Numbered from the stretch's first letter, positions 40,760-52,849 are shown. The stretch is 64,000 nt of DNA from Capitella teleta (GCA_000328365.1 KB308566.1:78295-142294), one strand, 5' to 3'. Notes: generated from the sequence alone by a model not told the origin. Numbers and translations: made by a program.

Positions 40760-40977
40760 GACGCTGCTTAGGATGAAAACCTCTGTTAAAACGCTGAAAA
40801 TAAAGAAAAGAAATATTCTGAGTGGTTTTATATGAATAGTATGACGCTTTGAGGAAGTTAAGAACCCGGTAATCAATTTGAACGATTTATGGATGAAACA
40901 CTGAGAGGTTTAAACAGATTTTAGCTTATTGTCAATACTAATTAGGCTTTGTCCCCTTGTGTAGCAGTTCAACAAGG

Positions 40978-41343
40978 AAGTAGCTTGGCATCAAATTCAG
41001 CTTGATATCAAATGGGAAGCTTGGTGTCAAACTCAGGCCAAATACTTACCGAGATTAGTTTTTAATCATTTTATTATATTTATTATTTAATAATTTTATT
41101 TTCTATTATGTATGTCGGTGTTGCTCACTGGTTATTCATTTTCCTTTTGTGTGTATGCTGATATACCAGGCATTCTACTGATTACTGGTAGTGAGTCAAT
41201 GCTAATACAACTTTAATCAACTAAACTGAGCTGAAATATAGCTTCGCAGCTCAAATATTCCTGCTCTCTGATTGGTTGAAATTGAGTTTGATGTCAAGTT
41301 CGCTATTTGGTATAAAACTGAGTTTGATGCCAAGTTGTTACCG
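40978..41343. mobile_element. Fold-back element, ~365 bp
   Basis: The left arm begins near GCTTGGCATCAAATTCAG. The right arm, read in reverse, gives ACTTGGCATCAAACTCAG, and similarity continues for about 70 bases each side. The centre is AT-rich and non-coding. No target duplication is clear. Confidence 0.6.
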
Positions 41344-42250
41344 TTCAACAAACATATGATAGTTCATAATTTAATGTCACAAGAGATATGCCACATGGCG
41401 TATTTTATGGAGATAACATCAGATTATATGATCCTTGCCAAGGAGCTTTCAAACTTACCCAATATTTACAATTACGCACATACTAAAACTAATCTGTAGC
41501 CAACGGAATTGGAGGTCCTCATATCACTGACACTTGATGGCATGCCCGATGCGCATTAAGGCTTAAAGAAGTCAATTCTATGTCTACATCAAGGTTTGGG
41601 GAAATGTACCCTTCTTGGGCAGCTGATTCCGTATTTAACCAAGTTATTCACTGATAATACACCTGATACCATCCTGACACCTGTCACCAGTGACCAGGCA
41701 TGACAACAAATAAACCATCACTGAAGTCTCCATCAGGTGACACTGATAATCATGAATGCCGCTGATAAATATTTCTAATTAAAATTCATTGGTCACAGAA
41801 TACGGAGACTCGTGAATGAACTTCGAGGTAATAAGGAAATGGAATTTGGTAGGACTTGATTCTTGAAAGTCTTTAGACTAGTTTTAAGTTTAGTTAAAAA
41901 TTGAAGTTGATATATTAACACGTTTTAACCTCTAACAGCAAAATATGACTCCAAAAAATGATTGAATGTAACTATTTCAATTAAACTTAAAATAATTGCT
42001 CTATGGATCATGGCTTCGAATTCTAAATTACGGTATTTACCAAAAAGCGTGTCAATAATTCGACCAAGATTGCAAGAAAGGAAAGCACAGAACGCAATAT
42101 GGCCGCTGTAGCTATACGTAAGACCCGGATGAAGATTTTTCTGCATTCGCAAGCGTCGCTCAAAATGACAGATCATCGTGCGTTGTGTCAGCCTATATCA
42201 CAACATCATGAAGTACCTCACGCCAAACGCAAGTTTGGAAACCCCAAAAA
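41344..42250. other. Intergenic, nothing recognised
   Basis: No gene, RNA or clear repeat boundary is seen. Confidence 0.4.
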
Positions 42251-42271
42251 CAATATGACACAGTCACTATA

Positions 42272-42370
42272 GTCCAGGGGTCCCCAAACTCCTGTCCGCG
42301 AGGCCCCTCCAATGCTTTACTATTAAATCTGGCCCGCAGGTATCTCTTCAAAATAACGGGAAAAAAAACA
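42272..42370 (+). mobile_element. hAT-like terminal fragment
   Basis: CAGGGGTCCCCAAACT followed by CGCGAGGCCCCTC and GGCCCGCAGG resembles the ends of hAT (Charlie-like) elements. Only one end is seen. Confidence 0.45.
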
Positions 42371-42769
42371 ACACACTTTTTCCCCCTCAAAATTAGGCCT
42401 ATCTTTCATTCCAACTGGAGCGCGGGACACATTCAGTCGAGATAATACCATGGAGGATAAATGTTCTTCTCTGTGAAGATACTTAACCCATTTTGCTTAA
42501 TTTGCGACACCCACGATTTGCGATCAAGAGTCTCCCCATATTGAAAGCCAGGCAGATCACCAGAAGTCGCCTCGGTCCACAGCAAAAATTACACCAACTC
42601 ATGGACAGGATTAAGCCTTCATTTGAGTACATCTATAATAAAAAAATTGGAACCCCCAAAAAATTAAAAAAAAAAAGAAGTTTTCAATGGTTTTGGGTAA
42701 TATTCTGGGTGCTTATGGAGGAAGAAAGGGTCTACCAAAATCGGTGTAGGAGGTTTTTTCTGCTAATTA

Positions 42770-43830
42770 GTTACCTTGATTACGCCAAATGTTGGTGCTT
42801 ATACAGGGTGCACCTGTCTGCCCGACATAACACGAGCACAACCCTACAGACATGTTGACCACGTAAGATTCATCTGTGGAGTTTTCACTGCGGACTTCAT
42901 ACTTCTCCCCACTGAGTTGTGTAACATGACCTCCATCCAAAGTCGAGTTTGCACCAGAGTATTTAGAGTGCATGAAACGGTCAATCCTGTAATTGTTGAC
43001 AGGATCCAAGAGTTCCCGTTCATAATACATGGTGAGCCTTGTTGTCAGAAAATGGAGGAGTTGAGCGACATTGAAGGCCTTAATTGGTTTGGTTTAAAAT
43101 TTGATCTTTCAGAACTCTGATGGCCGCTTCACAGAAGTTGTTGGTGTCATTTCCTCTTGTGAGTAAATTCTTCCGGAAACAAATTACCCAACTCTCCTTC
43201 TCTGCAAAACACTTTGAAAAGTGTTGCTTCACCTGTGGGTACTTCGTTACAATTTCATCATCTTCAATGCAATCCCTAACTTCATCCAGTGCTTCAAGAC
43301 TCAGCGATCATATACCATCTTCTTCATAGGATGGAACAGGTGGCCTCAGTGCTTACGTTCGACTCGCTGCTTCTCATCCCAGAGATAACGCCAAAAGGCC
43401 TGTAATTAAGGTGTGGAATACGCACAGTAGGAGATTGGCTTGAGAATAGACAGCACCCAGAGCACTGCGTTCAGCAAAAGAATCGTCCGTCAAAACATCT
43501 GTGGTCCACAGAATGCCTCGTAGAGAGTTAAGGCACACTAGATGACCTCGGATGATTCACTCGATGTTACAAGCACCCCAAGGGAAGCCCTCCAGCAGTA
43601 TACTGCGGGTAATTATCATGGAAACACGACAATTTAATCGGTTCATGGTCCCTGAAGAGTCCCTGAATACAAGTTCTCCAGAGTGCTTTACCATTGAATG
43701 GACGCGCATCATTAGCAGTGTGACGAGGGCTATTGCAAAGTTTATGTTGATGTGCTGTATTTTGATTCTGATGCTTTCATCGGCATTCGTGTTAGAAACA
43801 GAAGCAGCAAGCTGATCCATGAGCGCTTCA
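42770..43830 (-). mobile_element. MULE-type transposase fossil with SWIM zinc finger
   Basis: Minus-strand pieces in several frames: FRDSSGTMNRLNCRVSMIIT with EGFPWGACN (43557-43700) from the DDE core, RGNDTNNFCEAAIRVLKDQI (about 43090-43150), YYERELLDPVNNYRIDRFMH (about 42960-43030), and CSCYVGQTGAPC from a SWIM zinc finger (about 42800-42840), whose last His is disturbed. At least four frame changes are needed to connect them, so it is dead. No terminal repeats were located. Confidence 0.8.
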
Positions 43831-44896
43831 CCAGATGGATCTCCATATTCATGAGTGAATACTTATTTGAAAACCCTGTAATGAAATCAATTGTATACCT
43901 GACGATTGGACAGTTAATGATGTGCAAACATGTAGCAGTAGTCTTTGTTGGGACAAAACTTTCTATCAGCTGCTACAAACAAGTAATTCTCCTGATGCTT
44001 GATTTGGAGATCATACTTCAGGCAGCTTAAGGCCGACGAAGGTTAGTGGTCATATTCTCAGAAAGCGAGATCAACTTCAATCTGATACATGCATCAAGAT
44101 CTCTGTACTTTAGAACGTCGGTAGATTCCGTGTGATGGTTGTGGTGATTGTACATTTTAATCATGGGTCTTCAAGAGTGGTGCGTGAGTCTTTTGACCTG
44201 TTAAAATAAAGAAGTGTGTGTATTGAGCATGTAAAATGTGGCTGCATGTATCATTTTAATAGAGTAATATACACAGGAGATTAAATGTAACCATTGTTAT
44301 TACCTTTATTTTCTTTCTTTCTCTCCACGAACTATAGATATTGTTAATGAGAGCTTCATTGGGCACTGGGTATTCTATCCTGGCTTGTTAGTAAGCAGTA
44401 CTCGCGTGTTGTGCTGGCAGCGGTAATTATTCTGAAATGTTATAAAGATCACTTATGATTCCCATTGCAGTATGTTGTGGGTTGACTCGAATTCTAACCT
44501 TAAATGACACTTTTTGCCCAATCTGGATAAGTTTTAAACACAGAGTACACAGAGCTTTTTCTTGGAATTTTTTCTGACCATTTCTTGAAGTCTTCTTCAC
44601 AGAAATTGTTCAAGCAAAAAAACAGCTGTGAATGTGCCAAGTACTTCTGCAGTTTCTTAGCAGCAAACTTTATTATCATAATCTTCACAATCAGGCATGA
44701 GAACCTAGAAAAAAATTACAATTATTGAATGAGTATTAAAATATTTTGGGGATCAAAGAATATATTCGCAAATTTAAGTGCGAAGCTTGTGTCACCCAAT
44801 ACACAATCATCCACTGACCCAGAGCTCGATCTACGGTAACTGGCTAAGAGACAGTCCCACGGCAATTTGTCGCATATCACCTGCATGCGCAGTAGC
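43831..44896. other. Intergenic, nothing recognised
   Basis: Some of the first 200 bases may belong to the MULE fossil. The rest shows no supported feature. Confidence 0.4.
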
Positions 44897-45022
44897 GGAG
44901 CTATCATGTGAATTTACGGAGCTATCATGTGAATTTACGGAGCTATCATGTGAATTTACGGAGCTATCATGTGAAGTTACGGAGCTATCATGTGAAGTTA
45001 CGGAGCTATCATGTGAAGTTAG
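44897..45022. repeat. 21-bp minisatellite, six copies
   Basis: The unit GGAGCTATCATGTGAATTTA plus C is repeated six times without gaps; the first three copies have GAATTTAC and the last three GAAGTTAC or GAAGTTAG. Because 21 is divisible by three, both strands stay open through it (ELSCEFT repeats on plus, SVNSHDS repeats on minus), within frames 44778-45236 (+) and 44831-45157 (-). I see no other sign that either frame is a gene. Confidence 0.9.
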
Positions 45023-45698
45023 CTCTCTTATGCAGGGAAATATAGAGATTTGCAAGCAGATCGTACCACCGGTGACGTGCTCGCTAAATGGAAACCCCTC
45101 CGCGATAATGTTTGGAGCGCCTTTTACACACTTTTCACCGCAAAACTTTTGTTTCACACGGAATATTTATTTGAATTGTTGTGTAGATCCTCGTTATAGT
45201 ATGTATTCATCCAGCAGAATTGAACCCCTGCCTTAGGCTTAGTAGGTTTACAAATGTAATTGAGTATGATATGCAGTGTTCGAAGACGCATTTCAGTCAA
45301 TACTTCTCAAAGTATTAATTGATATAATAATTATAATAATTGGTTAATTACTAATTAATAGTACTATCACTCTCCTTCATGAGTATTTCCCTAATGATGT
45401 GTCTTTTGTCGTGAAATGCTATAATCAAGCAAATAATTTCACGTCTCCAGAAATTTCACACCTGTGATCATTTAGACCCTACGGAAAACTTTAAAGGTGC
45501 ACATATTGGTATGTTTTATGTCAGTGTCATACCTTTCCCAACGTCCGATTTTGGTAAACTTTTTTTCCTCAATAAGCATCCGAAACATTACCCAGAACCG
45601 TTGATATCTATCAATATATCAATAGAGATACTTCACATAAATGTTGGTAATGGAGATGCTCAAACAAAAAGAGAGTACAGCAAAACGATTCGACATTG
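45023..45698. other. Intergenic, nothing recognised
   Basis: AT-rich with no supported feature apart from the end of the chance frames noted above. Confidence 0.4.
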
Positions 45699-45704
45699 TT
45701 TATT
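45699..45704 (-). promoter_or_regulatory. Candidate poly(A) signal of SDS22
   Basis: AATAAA on the minus strand, about 65 nt past the stop codon at 45769. Another AATAAA overlaps the stop codon itself. Confidence 0.5.
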
Positions 45705-45768
45705 GTTCATCACAAATTTAAAAACTACGGCAGGCATTAGTTAACTCATGGAGCTCAAATCGGGTCAT

Positions 45769-47811
45769 TTATTTCGTATTAGTATAAGTGGCGTCAATTT
45801 GTCTTAGCCACGGCAAAGCTAACATAATCTTGCGACGATAGTTGGGGTCTTGCTTCGATTGATGTGTGGCATCATGCCAGATGGGGTTGCGCTCCAAATA
45901 AACCGTCTCAAGTTTCTTCAAAGGTTTCAGCTGATCAATATCCTCCCAAGTGGCCAACTGATTGTCATTGAACTGAAGGAGAAGAACAGATGTTACAATG
46001 CTTTAATTAATGCTTAATCACAAACCCAGAATTCTTGTAGATTCACAAGATGCGAGACGTTTGTGATGCGCTTGATGCGGTTGGCAGCAAGGTCAAGGGT
46101 CGTCAGATTCACCTGGAAGCAGAAAAGGGTTGTGGGCAGAGCAGGAGGAGAAAGCGGCTCACCAGGGCCTCCAATCCTTCTATGTTCTCCAGGCCGTTAT
46201 TGCTGAGGTAGAGCTGATCCAGTTGAACCAGCATACTCAAGTTCTCAATACGCAATAGGCGGTTGCTCTGTAAAACATACACCACAAATAGTATGAATTT
46301 AAATAAGTAATTTCTTATTAACCTGCATACTGAGTACTTGAAGGTTCACCAAGGCATCCAAGTTTTCCAGTTTCGAGATTTTGTTCTTCCCAGCATACAG
46401 GCTTTCAAGCTGGGTGAAAGTATCAAGATTTTCTAATTTCTGAAGTAGAGAATGAAGAACTTTGAGAGTGAAAAAAAAAAGAAGAAAAAAAGAGAAAATA
46501 AAAGAGGCAAAATAAAACTTACTCGGATACGGTTGGACCCAAGTTCAAGCATTTTCAGCTGTGTCAGTGTTTGGATATTTTCAATTTTTGAGATTTTATT
46601 TTGAATCAAATAAAGTTTTCGTAATTCAATCAAGTGGCTGATATTCTCAATTTTCAATATGCGGTTGAAGGATAGATCAAGTATCCTGAAACAGGAAGAT
46701 ATAAACGTTTTCAAGAAGAATTGTGTCAAACTCACTGCAGATTGATGAGGGCTTCCAAGTTCTCGATCTTTGAGATCTGGTTGTCATAAAGATCCAGCTC
46801 ATGAAGCGTTGTCGGAACTTGCTCTAGGTTTTCGATTTTGGAAATCAAGTTTTGACGGAAGCATATTGTCTGCACAGAGTGAGGCTATGTTATTGAGAGG
46901 AGTACTAAGATTGCTAGAACCACCTCTACTCTGGTGAGGCCCTCGAGGTTCTCAATCTTCCCTATTCGACTGTGGTTGAAATCCAAATCCTGAAGAAAGA
47001 AAAATTTGGTTAAAACTGAGAAATTAGTCAATTAGTGAATTGAGAAAAATTCTGTTTCTTAGATGAAAAGAATTCACGATAGCATAGGAACTAAATCAGC
47101 AAGTCAAGCAGTGTTTAGAAAACTATTATTAAATAATTGGCATAAAATATAAAAATTCTGCAGATTGAATGGCCGAATATTGAATTTGTCAGAATATTCG
47201 AAGCTAAAACTTCAAGCAGTAGATATTTGTCGAAGGCGAATACAGAGCCGAATAAATACCCACTACATGGCAAAAATACCATTACCTTCGTTATATAGGC
47301 TAGTAAGCTCAACCAACTAATTTCAGGCAGCTGGCCAATTAAGAACAGCTTGCCAAATGATTGGTTAACTTTTGTAACATGCTTTGATGCCCCAGTTCTT
47401 TTAAGTTAATAAGTTCAACAATTCAAAGCCGTAGCTTTGAAAATTGACCAATATTCATAGAAGTTTGCAGTCCAAAGCCAAAGTTTCGCCATTCATTAAT
47501 TGCAATACATTCTAATTAACATCCTATGCTAGACAGGAGAACCAGCTTTGACCAGGTAAATTTATAAATTAATAATATTACTCTTTCAATATCATTCCAA
47601 AAAAGATTTCTCGCTCAAATAAGAATTAGTCTCCTATACATGTATTACAGCTGAGATCAAACAGAGGTGAATGTTCAAGACGTTAGAATTTGAAGGAGAA
47701 CTGTAATATTACAAGTGGTTCTCACATAAGCATCGAGGTCGGTTATGATGACAGGATGTATGTCTTCCGGAGCGGCAACTTCCTCTGCCCTCTCACCACC
47801 ATTAGCAACAT
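45769..47811 (-). CDS. PPP1R7: SDS22 / PPP1R7, leucine-rich-repeat regulator of protein phosphatase 1
   Basis: SDS22 binds the PP1 catalytic subunit and acts in PP1 maturation and mitosis. Supported coding exons: 47726-47811, 46924-46989, 46736-46869, 46523-46685, 46323-46439, 46163-46267, 46026-46112, 45769-45972, all in phase. The protein is a run of SDS22-type 22-residue leucine-rich repeats (for example LHELDLYDNQISKIENLEAL) and ends with the LRR cap (TVYLERNPIW, then YRRKIMLALPWLRQIDATYT). About nine extra residues (WHDATHQSK) sit in the cap compared with human. The first listed exon lacks an ATG, so a start exon lies upstream; the best candidate is 48137-48140, giving about 321 aa. Human is 360 aa with a longer acidic N-terminus. 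Confidence 0.95.
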
Positions 47812-48136
47812 CTGTTGAGGGGATAAACAAAATAATTAATTAAAAAACAATTACTGTCACACTACAGAATGCATGCACAGTGATGATTGATGCTAGAAAT
47901 ATCCAAGAATTTTGGCCCTTTTGAGGACAATAAAATACTCATAATCAGTCATCGTGATCGTTTATTAGGCTAAGGAAGCATGAAAATTCTGAGAACCTAG
48001 GTCAATAATTCAGAAAAAGCCAGAGCATTATATATGATCTAAATGAGTCGAATGACAGGTTTCAAGAATCACAAGGCTGAGGAGCAGAAGTGATTGCGAC
48101 TGTTTTGCAGTTTTTGTACCTGAAAAATAAACTCAC

Positions 48137-48140
48137 GCAT
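48137..48140 (-). CDS. PPP1R7: Candidate start micro-exon of SDS22
   Basis: ATG plus one base lies directly before a strong gtgagt donor. Its phase fits the exon at 47726-47811 (reads MHVANGGERAEE). This is inference from phase and donor only; other upstream ATGs (47951, 48380) do not give the right phase. Confidence 0.3.
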
Positions 48141-48407
48141 AATCCCCTGGGAAACAATTACCGGCATAATAATTTCATTTAATTCATACCTTATTTTTAT
48201 CAAAAACTGAAAAAATCAAAAGAGTACTCTTGACCATGAATGATTAATTACAGGTGCATGTATAACAAGGATTGCATGCCAATAATGAGTGAATAATGAG
48301 ACCAATAATAGAGATATGCAAATGAATCAGTAGCAGCATATGCTGGCACCATTTGGCCTGCTCTTCCATTTCAGCCTCAGAATGGATTATTATGTTGATC
48401 GGAAAGC
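48141..48407. promoter_or_regulatory. Likely shared promoter region of divergent SDS22 and sulfotransferase genes
   Basis: The two genes point away from each other, with roughly 270 bases between the candidate SDS22 start and the sulfotransferase ATG. No TATA box or other promoter motif can be named with confidence. Confidence 0.4.
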
Positions 48408-49382
48408 ATGAGAGCGTGGGGCGTTCTCTCTTGTGGATGTTGGTTGATAGGACTGAGTATGATGGCCACCATCTTCTGGGTGGAACAGGGGTACGTGAGC
48501 CAGCTGCAATTGGATAGTTTCCCGCTAAAAGAAAGCATCGACGTGGAGACACCAGCAAAAGAGCAGAGAGAGAGGAGGCTGCCTAATGTTCTCATCTTGG
48601 GAGCAATGAAGGCAGGGACCAGCACAATGATGCGCTACCTCAACTTCCATCCGGACGTACATTGTGCGTTAATGGAGGTGAATTACTTCGACAAGGATGA
48701 GAATTATGAGCAAGGACCGGAGTGGTACCGGAACCAGATGCCGTGGTCTAAACCTGGGAAAATCGTGATTGAAAAATCGCCTGCTTATTTACAATGGACT
48801 AAGAAAGTGCCACCCAGAGTACTTGCATTCAACTCAACTGTTAAGCTGATTATAATTCTGAAAGACCCGCTAAAAAGGACAGTGTCGCATTACACGCACA
48901 GACTAGCTGTTAACGGACCAAACATCCAAAAGTTTTATCACTACGTCGTAAATTCAGAGACCAAAAAAATATTGACTGATTCACTCCTGATAAAAACATC
49001 GATGTACTATGAACGAATACACGACTGGTTCAAATGGTTCCCTCAAAAGCAGTTCCTTATTCTGAGTGGTGAGCAATTTGAGAGACAACCATGGCAGACA
49101 CTTCGCGAGGTGGAGACATTCCTCGGGATAAAACCATTTTTCCGTCATGAACATTTCCAATATAACTCGACAAAAGGTTTCTTCTGTTTAAAGTTAACCA
49201 ACAAAACGCATTGCATGAGCAGTAACAAGGGACGAGCACACCCTGCGATTGCACTTGAAACGCTGGAGAAATTGCAGAACTTTTTCAATATTGAAAATCA
49301 GAAACTCTATTTCTTGCTAAACCGAACGTTTGATTGGCCAACTGTGATTTCTCGGTCGGATAGCAAAAGAATCGTAGTTTAA
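48408..49382 (+). CDS. HS3ST-like: Heparan sulfate 3-O-sulfotransferase-like enzyme, single exon
   Basis: A 324-aa type II Golgi membrane enzyme that should transfer sulfate from PAPS to a glucosamine 3-OH of heparan sulfate. A membrane segment lies at about residues 6-24, followed by a stem. The 5'-phosphosulfate loop is ILGAMKAGTSTMM (Lys68, Thr71; human HS3ST1 has KGGT). Glu90 in MEVNYFD is at the catalytic-base position. The 3'-phosphate site is IILKDPLKRTVSHY. The C-terminal disulfide segment FFCLKLTNKTHCMSSNKGR and the NRTFDW end match the family. The length fits HS3ST1 (307) or HS3ST5-type enzymes. N-glycosylation sequons are present. The CDS has no intron, unlike its neighbours. Confidence 0.93.
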   Translation: MRAWGVLSCGCWLIGLSMMATIFWVEQGYVSQLQLDSFPLKESIDVETPAKEQRERRLPNVLILGAMKAGTSTMMRYLNFHPDVHCALMEVNYFDKDENYEQGPEWYRNQMPWSKPGKIVIEKSPAYLQWTKKVPPRVLAFNSTVKLIIILKDPLKRTVSHYTHRLAVNGPNIQKFYHYVVNSETKKILTDSLLIKTSMYYERIHDWFKWFPQKQFLILSGEQFERQPWQTLREVETFLGIKPFFRHEHFQYNSTKGFFCLKLTNKTHCMSSNKGRAHPAIALETLEKLQNFFNIENQKLYFLLNRTFDWPTVISRSDSKRIVV

Positions 49383-49420
49383 AACATTCAAAATATGTAA
49401 TTAGGTATGTTGATATTGTA

Positions 49421-49426
49421 AATAAA
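49421..49426 (+). promoter_or_regulatory. Candidate poly(A) signal of the sulfotransferase gene
   Basis: AATAAA, 39 nt past the stop codon. Confidence 0.6.
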
Positions 49427-51020
49427 ATGTTATAATGGTTCCTATGGGTTTTTCTTGTCCTGAAGACTCTTTGTAATGCTGTTTTGACACAACTGTCCTA
49501 AATCCCAATGATCCAAATTCATCCAAACACAATCTTATTTCCTTATTCATCGACCATGGTGACCATCCATAATTTTAGTCTAATGGTCTATCGGTAATTT
49601 AATTTAGATCAGTGTCAATGCAAATATTACACATTTCTTGTACACAGTCACTTTTACAGTGTGATTCATGAGATGATGTTTTGAATAGAAGGGCTCAATA
49701 ACTGACTATTGGTAAAAGAAGGAACAAGAAAGACAATAAGCTAATCATAGCGTCATACCATGGAGCATACAAGACTTGCGATGTGCAGATATCAGGATCC
49801 AGTTTACAGGATACCAAGAACTCGCGAATCTGGAGTCTGTAAGTTCTTCGAGGATATCCAGTATTAGGACATGCAACCAAGGGATACGGATATTCATTAA
49901 TTTGCCGTTAATAACATGCAGCCTACTTCAAACATTTCTATTCACATAAAAGTAAGCCATTCATTACATAGATCAGCATTAGTCTGATGCCACTGACCAA
50001 CTCAAAAATGGCCATTCAGAATACCAGTACTTGTACTTGCATTTAGACCTATCGGACTCACTCAAAATCGAATGATCCCACTCTAGAAATCGATTTTCAA
50101 GCAGCTTTATTTATTAAAATACGAGTAGAAAGTACTGCTTTTTTTTCTCTCTCCAAAATGTCAACAATAGATCTTAAAAGTCAAGCCGCGCCACAGTGCA
50201 TACTATATTTTGTTCGAGGGTTCGGTTTGATGCAGTGCACAAGTATGCTTAATCACTATTGAGTGCTTCACTGTCACTCTTGGAATTTGGAAAGATCAAA
50301 CGCCGATTAAACAGTGGCCCACATGTTTGCTTTGTTCTTACATGCTGTATGAATTAATGAGGCAAAAATATTAGCAGAAAATTTACAATGGTTACTCTCA
50401 AGTCATCACTAGTTCAAACATGCAAGTATGTTTTGGTGCAAGTTGAAGTTAAGATGTTGAACAACCAGAATACAGTGAAACCCGAAAATTAAAATATTTT
50501 AGCCTCAACGATTTTATCCCTATTTCTCTCGTATGCTCAGTGAAACTTCCTTCATAGTGATTTTCTCGTGGTTGCTCAATAGGTGTGAAAACAGCGAGCG
50601 GGTGGCCCTGTATTCCGGTCACTGTACAATGTATACCACTGTGCTGAAACTGAATTCATGAACCAAAATAAAGCAATTTACATCATAACACATCTGTCAG
50701 TGGTAATCATAACGTCTACTCCTGTATCTAGTCAGAGCGCAACCCTTTAAGCGTGCCACTTAATCCCATGGGTGACGCTCTTTGGAGTTTTACTGTATAT
50801 GTCAACCAATTTGTTATTAACATTTAAAGTTGTATTATGGTGCGTAAAATTATTTTGTGTTTGATTGAGTTGAATGAAGTTGCAATGAAGTTTTGATATA
50901 TTTGATTGAGGCTTATTGTGTGTGCTTCAGTTAGAAGTATCTAATTCCTTTGAAGTATAATTAATATTTGATTCAACCCTGTACCCTTGAATAAAACCTT
51001 CAAAATATAAATTTATCCAT
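49427..51020. other. Intergenic, nothing recogn​ised
   Basis: No supported gene or repeat. Confidence 0.4.
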
Positions 51021-51097
51021 CTCTGAATGTTCTCACATACCATATTGCAGACCAAGAAATTTTTGGTCTGCAATATGGTATGTGAGAACATTCAGAG
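51021..51097. repeat. Perfect hairpin, 35-bp arms, 7-nt loop
   Basis: The left arm 51021-51055 begins CTCTGAATGTTCTCACATAC and ends CAGACCAA. The right arm 51063-51097 is its exact reverse complement. The flanks show no target duplication. Confidence 0.95.
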
Positions 51098-51644
51098 AGT
51101 GGCAAGAATACTCAAAATCGGAACAAATTCCATTATATTTGTGAGAAGATAATGAAGTAGAAGATATACCATAAAACATTTCAATATGTCGACATATCCG
51201 ATTGGAGTATTACATAATTACGTAGTTGCTTGGTCGCTGAGGTGCATTGTTAACTCACTGTGTATGTATCATAATGTGTAGGAGTATAGTCTTTGTTACA
51301 CAGTGCCCTAAGGCAGCGGCTGTGAGCATGTCAAGTTCACTTCAATTACATGCCCACTCAACTAATACCCTCTCAAAACTATAGACCCACAAATTCGGCG
51401 AATATGAGCCAAATATTAGATGACTGTCTTGGGAGTATGCCAATTGTGTTCCTTATAAAGAGTGCTTGTACTATAACTACGCCCCTATGTTGGTGACCTG
51501 ACCATGTATCAGTTTCTTATTGGCTGAAGACAACTTATAATACATGCAGATGCCAGGGTTGTTGTTGAATAAATAAAGTAAAAAAAAAAATTTCATAATT
51601 AGCATATGACTTAAATATTATAATTATTGCTCTCAGAGCCTCAT
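51098..51644. other. Intergenic, nothing recognised
   Basis: No supported gene or repeat. Confidence 0.4.
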
Positions 51645-51850
51645 ACAGTCAGACCCCGTTAATCTGCCATCACACAATCCGCAATTTTCGTAATCTAAAA
51701 ATCTCAGGGACAAATCGTTTGCAATGTTAATTGCGTCACATAATCTGCCATTTTCGTTAATCCGCCTCCGACCACGATTCTCAGGAACAAATCTACTCTG
51801 TACCATTATAAATTACATATGTAATCCGCCCTTCAAAACATTGTAGTGTA
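51645..51850 (+). mobile_element. Pogo/Tigger-like terminal sequence
   Basis: ACAGTCAGACCCCGTTAATC followed by further CGTTAATC and CGTAATC motifs resembles pogo/Tigger element ends. No second end was found, so this is a fragment or a chance likeness. Confidence 0.35.
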
Positions 51851-52292
51851 AACAAACATAACACATGACACATCAATTGTCAGCAATTTCTTTCAAGTCA
51901 GGTCAGTTAAACAACAAATGGCTTCCTACCCCTATTCAATGTTTAAGAAGTTAATTAAACAAAGGAATCAAATGTGGGTATGGTTGCCATGGCTAATCAG
52001 GCCATATGAAACATGATTGGCTAAGGCCGTAATGTGTATTTAGAATAGCTCAAGTTTAGACCAATGAGAGTGGCGCCTCAGAACACAATTAAAAGATACT
52101 GAAATTGGATTGAACTATATGCTGAAGAAACAAAGTGCACAGACGATAATTCAATCAAGGAGATGAACGCTCCTCATGAATACCATCACTGAGGAGTTCC
52201 CAACTTCCCAATGCATAGAAAGTCCACCGCTATTTCCAGAAAGTATTAACACGCCATTTGATGACCGATAATTAAGCTCGTTTTGTTTGCAG

Positions 52293-52441
52293 CATGGCAG
52301 AGTCACTGAAGAATTACAATTATAACAATTCACAATCATAACGCCCGTGGCCTGATCGAGTCTCAAACCCGGGACCTCGACCTCCATGGTCGGCATAGGA
52401 TTGCAGTCAGCCGGTCAAACTGACTAAGCTATTCGGTGCCC
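52293..52441 (-). mobile_element. tRNA-derived SINE, head half only
   Basis: On the minus strand it starts GGGGGCACCGAATAGCTTAG and covers the A-box and B-box region and the first part of the body. It breaks off near AATTCTTCAGTGACT. Same family as the GIGYF intron copies but more diverged. Confidence 0.85.
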
Positions 52442-52849
52442 CCTGAAGTGTCCCCAGGACGTATCGACGCATGGCTAGCTAACAGCCTATAGTGGAGTAA
52501 GCCTTGGTTTATATTGACCCTTGTTACGATGAGATTGGATTGAAGTTCTAATGAGTGGAAGGTTATCTTGCAGGGTGAGTCATAGGCCTATCTAATGCCC
52601 AAAATATGTGGCATATAGTGTGCCATATCAAGCTGGCCTATCCTTATTAAAAATCGCCTTTCACCAACAATAATATTACAATAGCCTCACATGAATACAT
52701 CACAGTCAATAGTTGTTGACTCTTCTAAAAATACTCTGTTTTAAACTTTTTATACGATGCTGGCCTGACTTCCAAGAAAGGCACGAAATTTCAATCCGAG
52801 CGATGCACTGCTGGCACTGCTGGCACTGCTGGCAGATCTTTACATCGCC

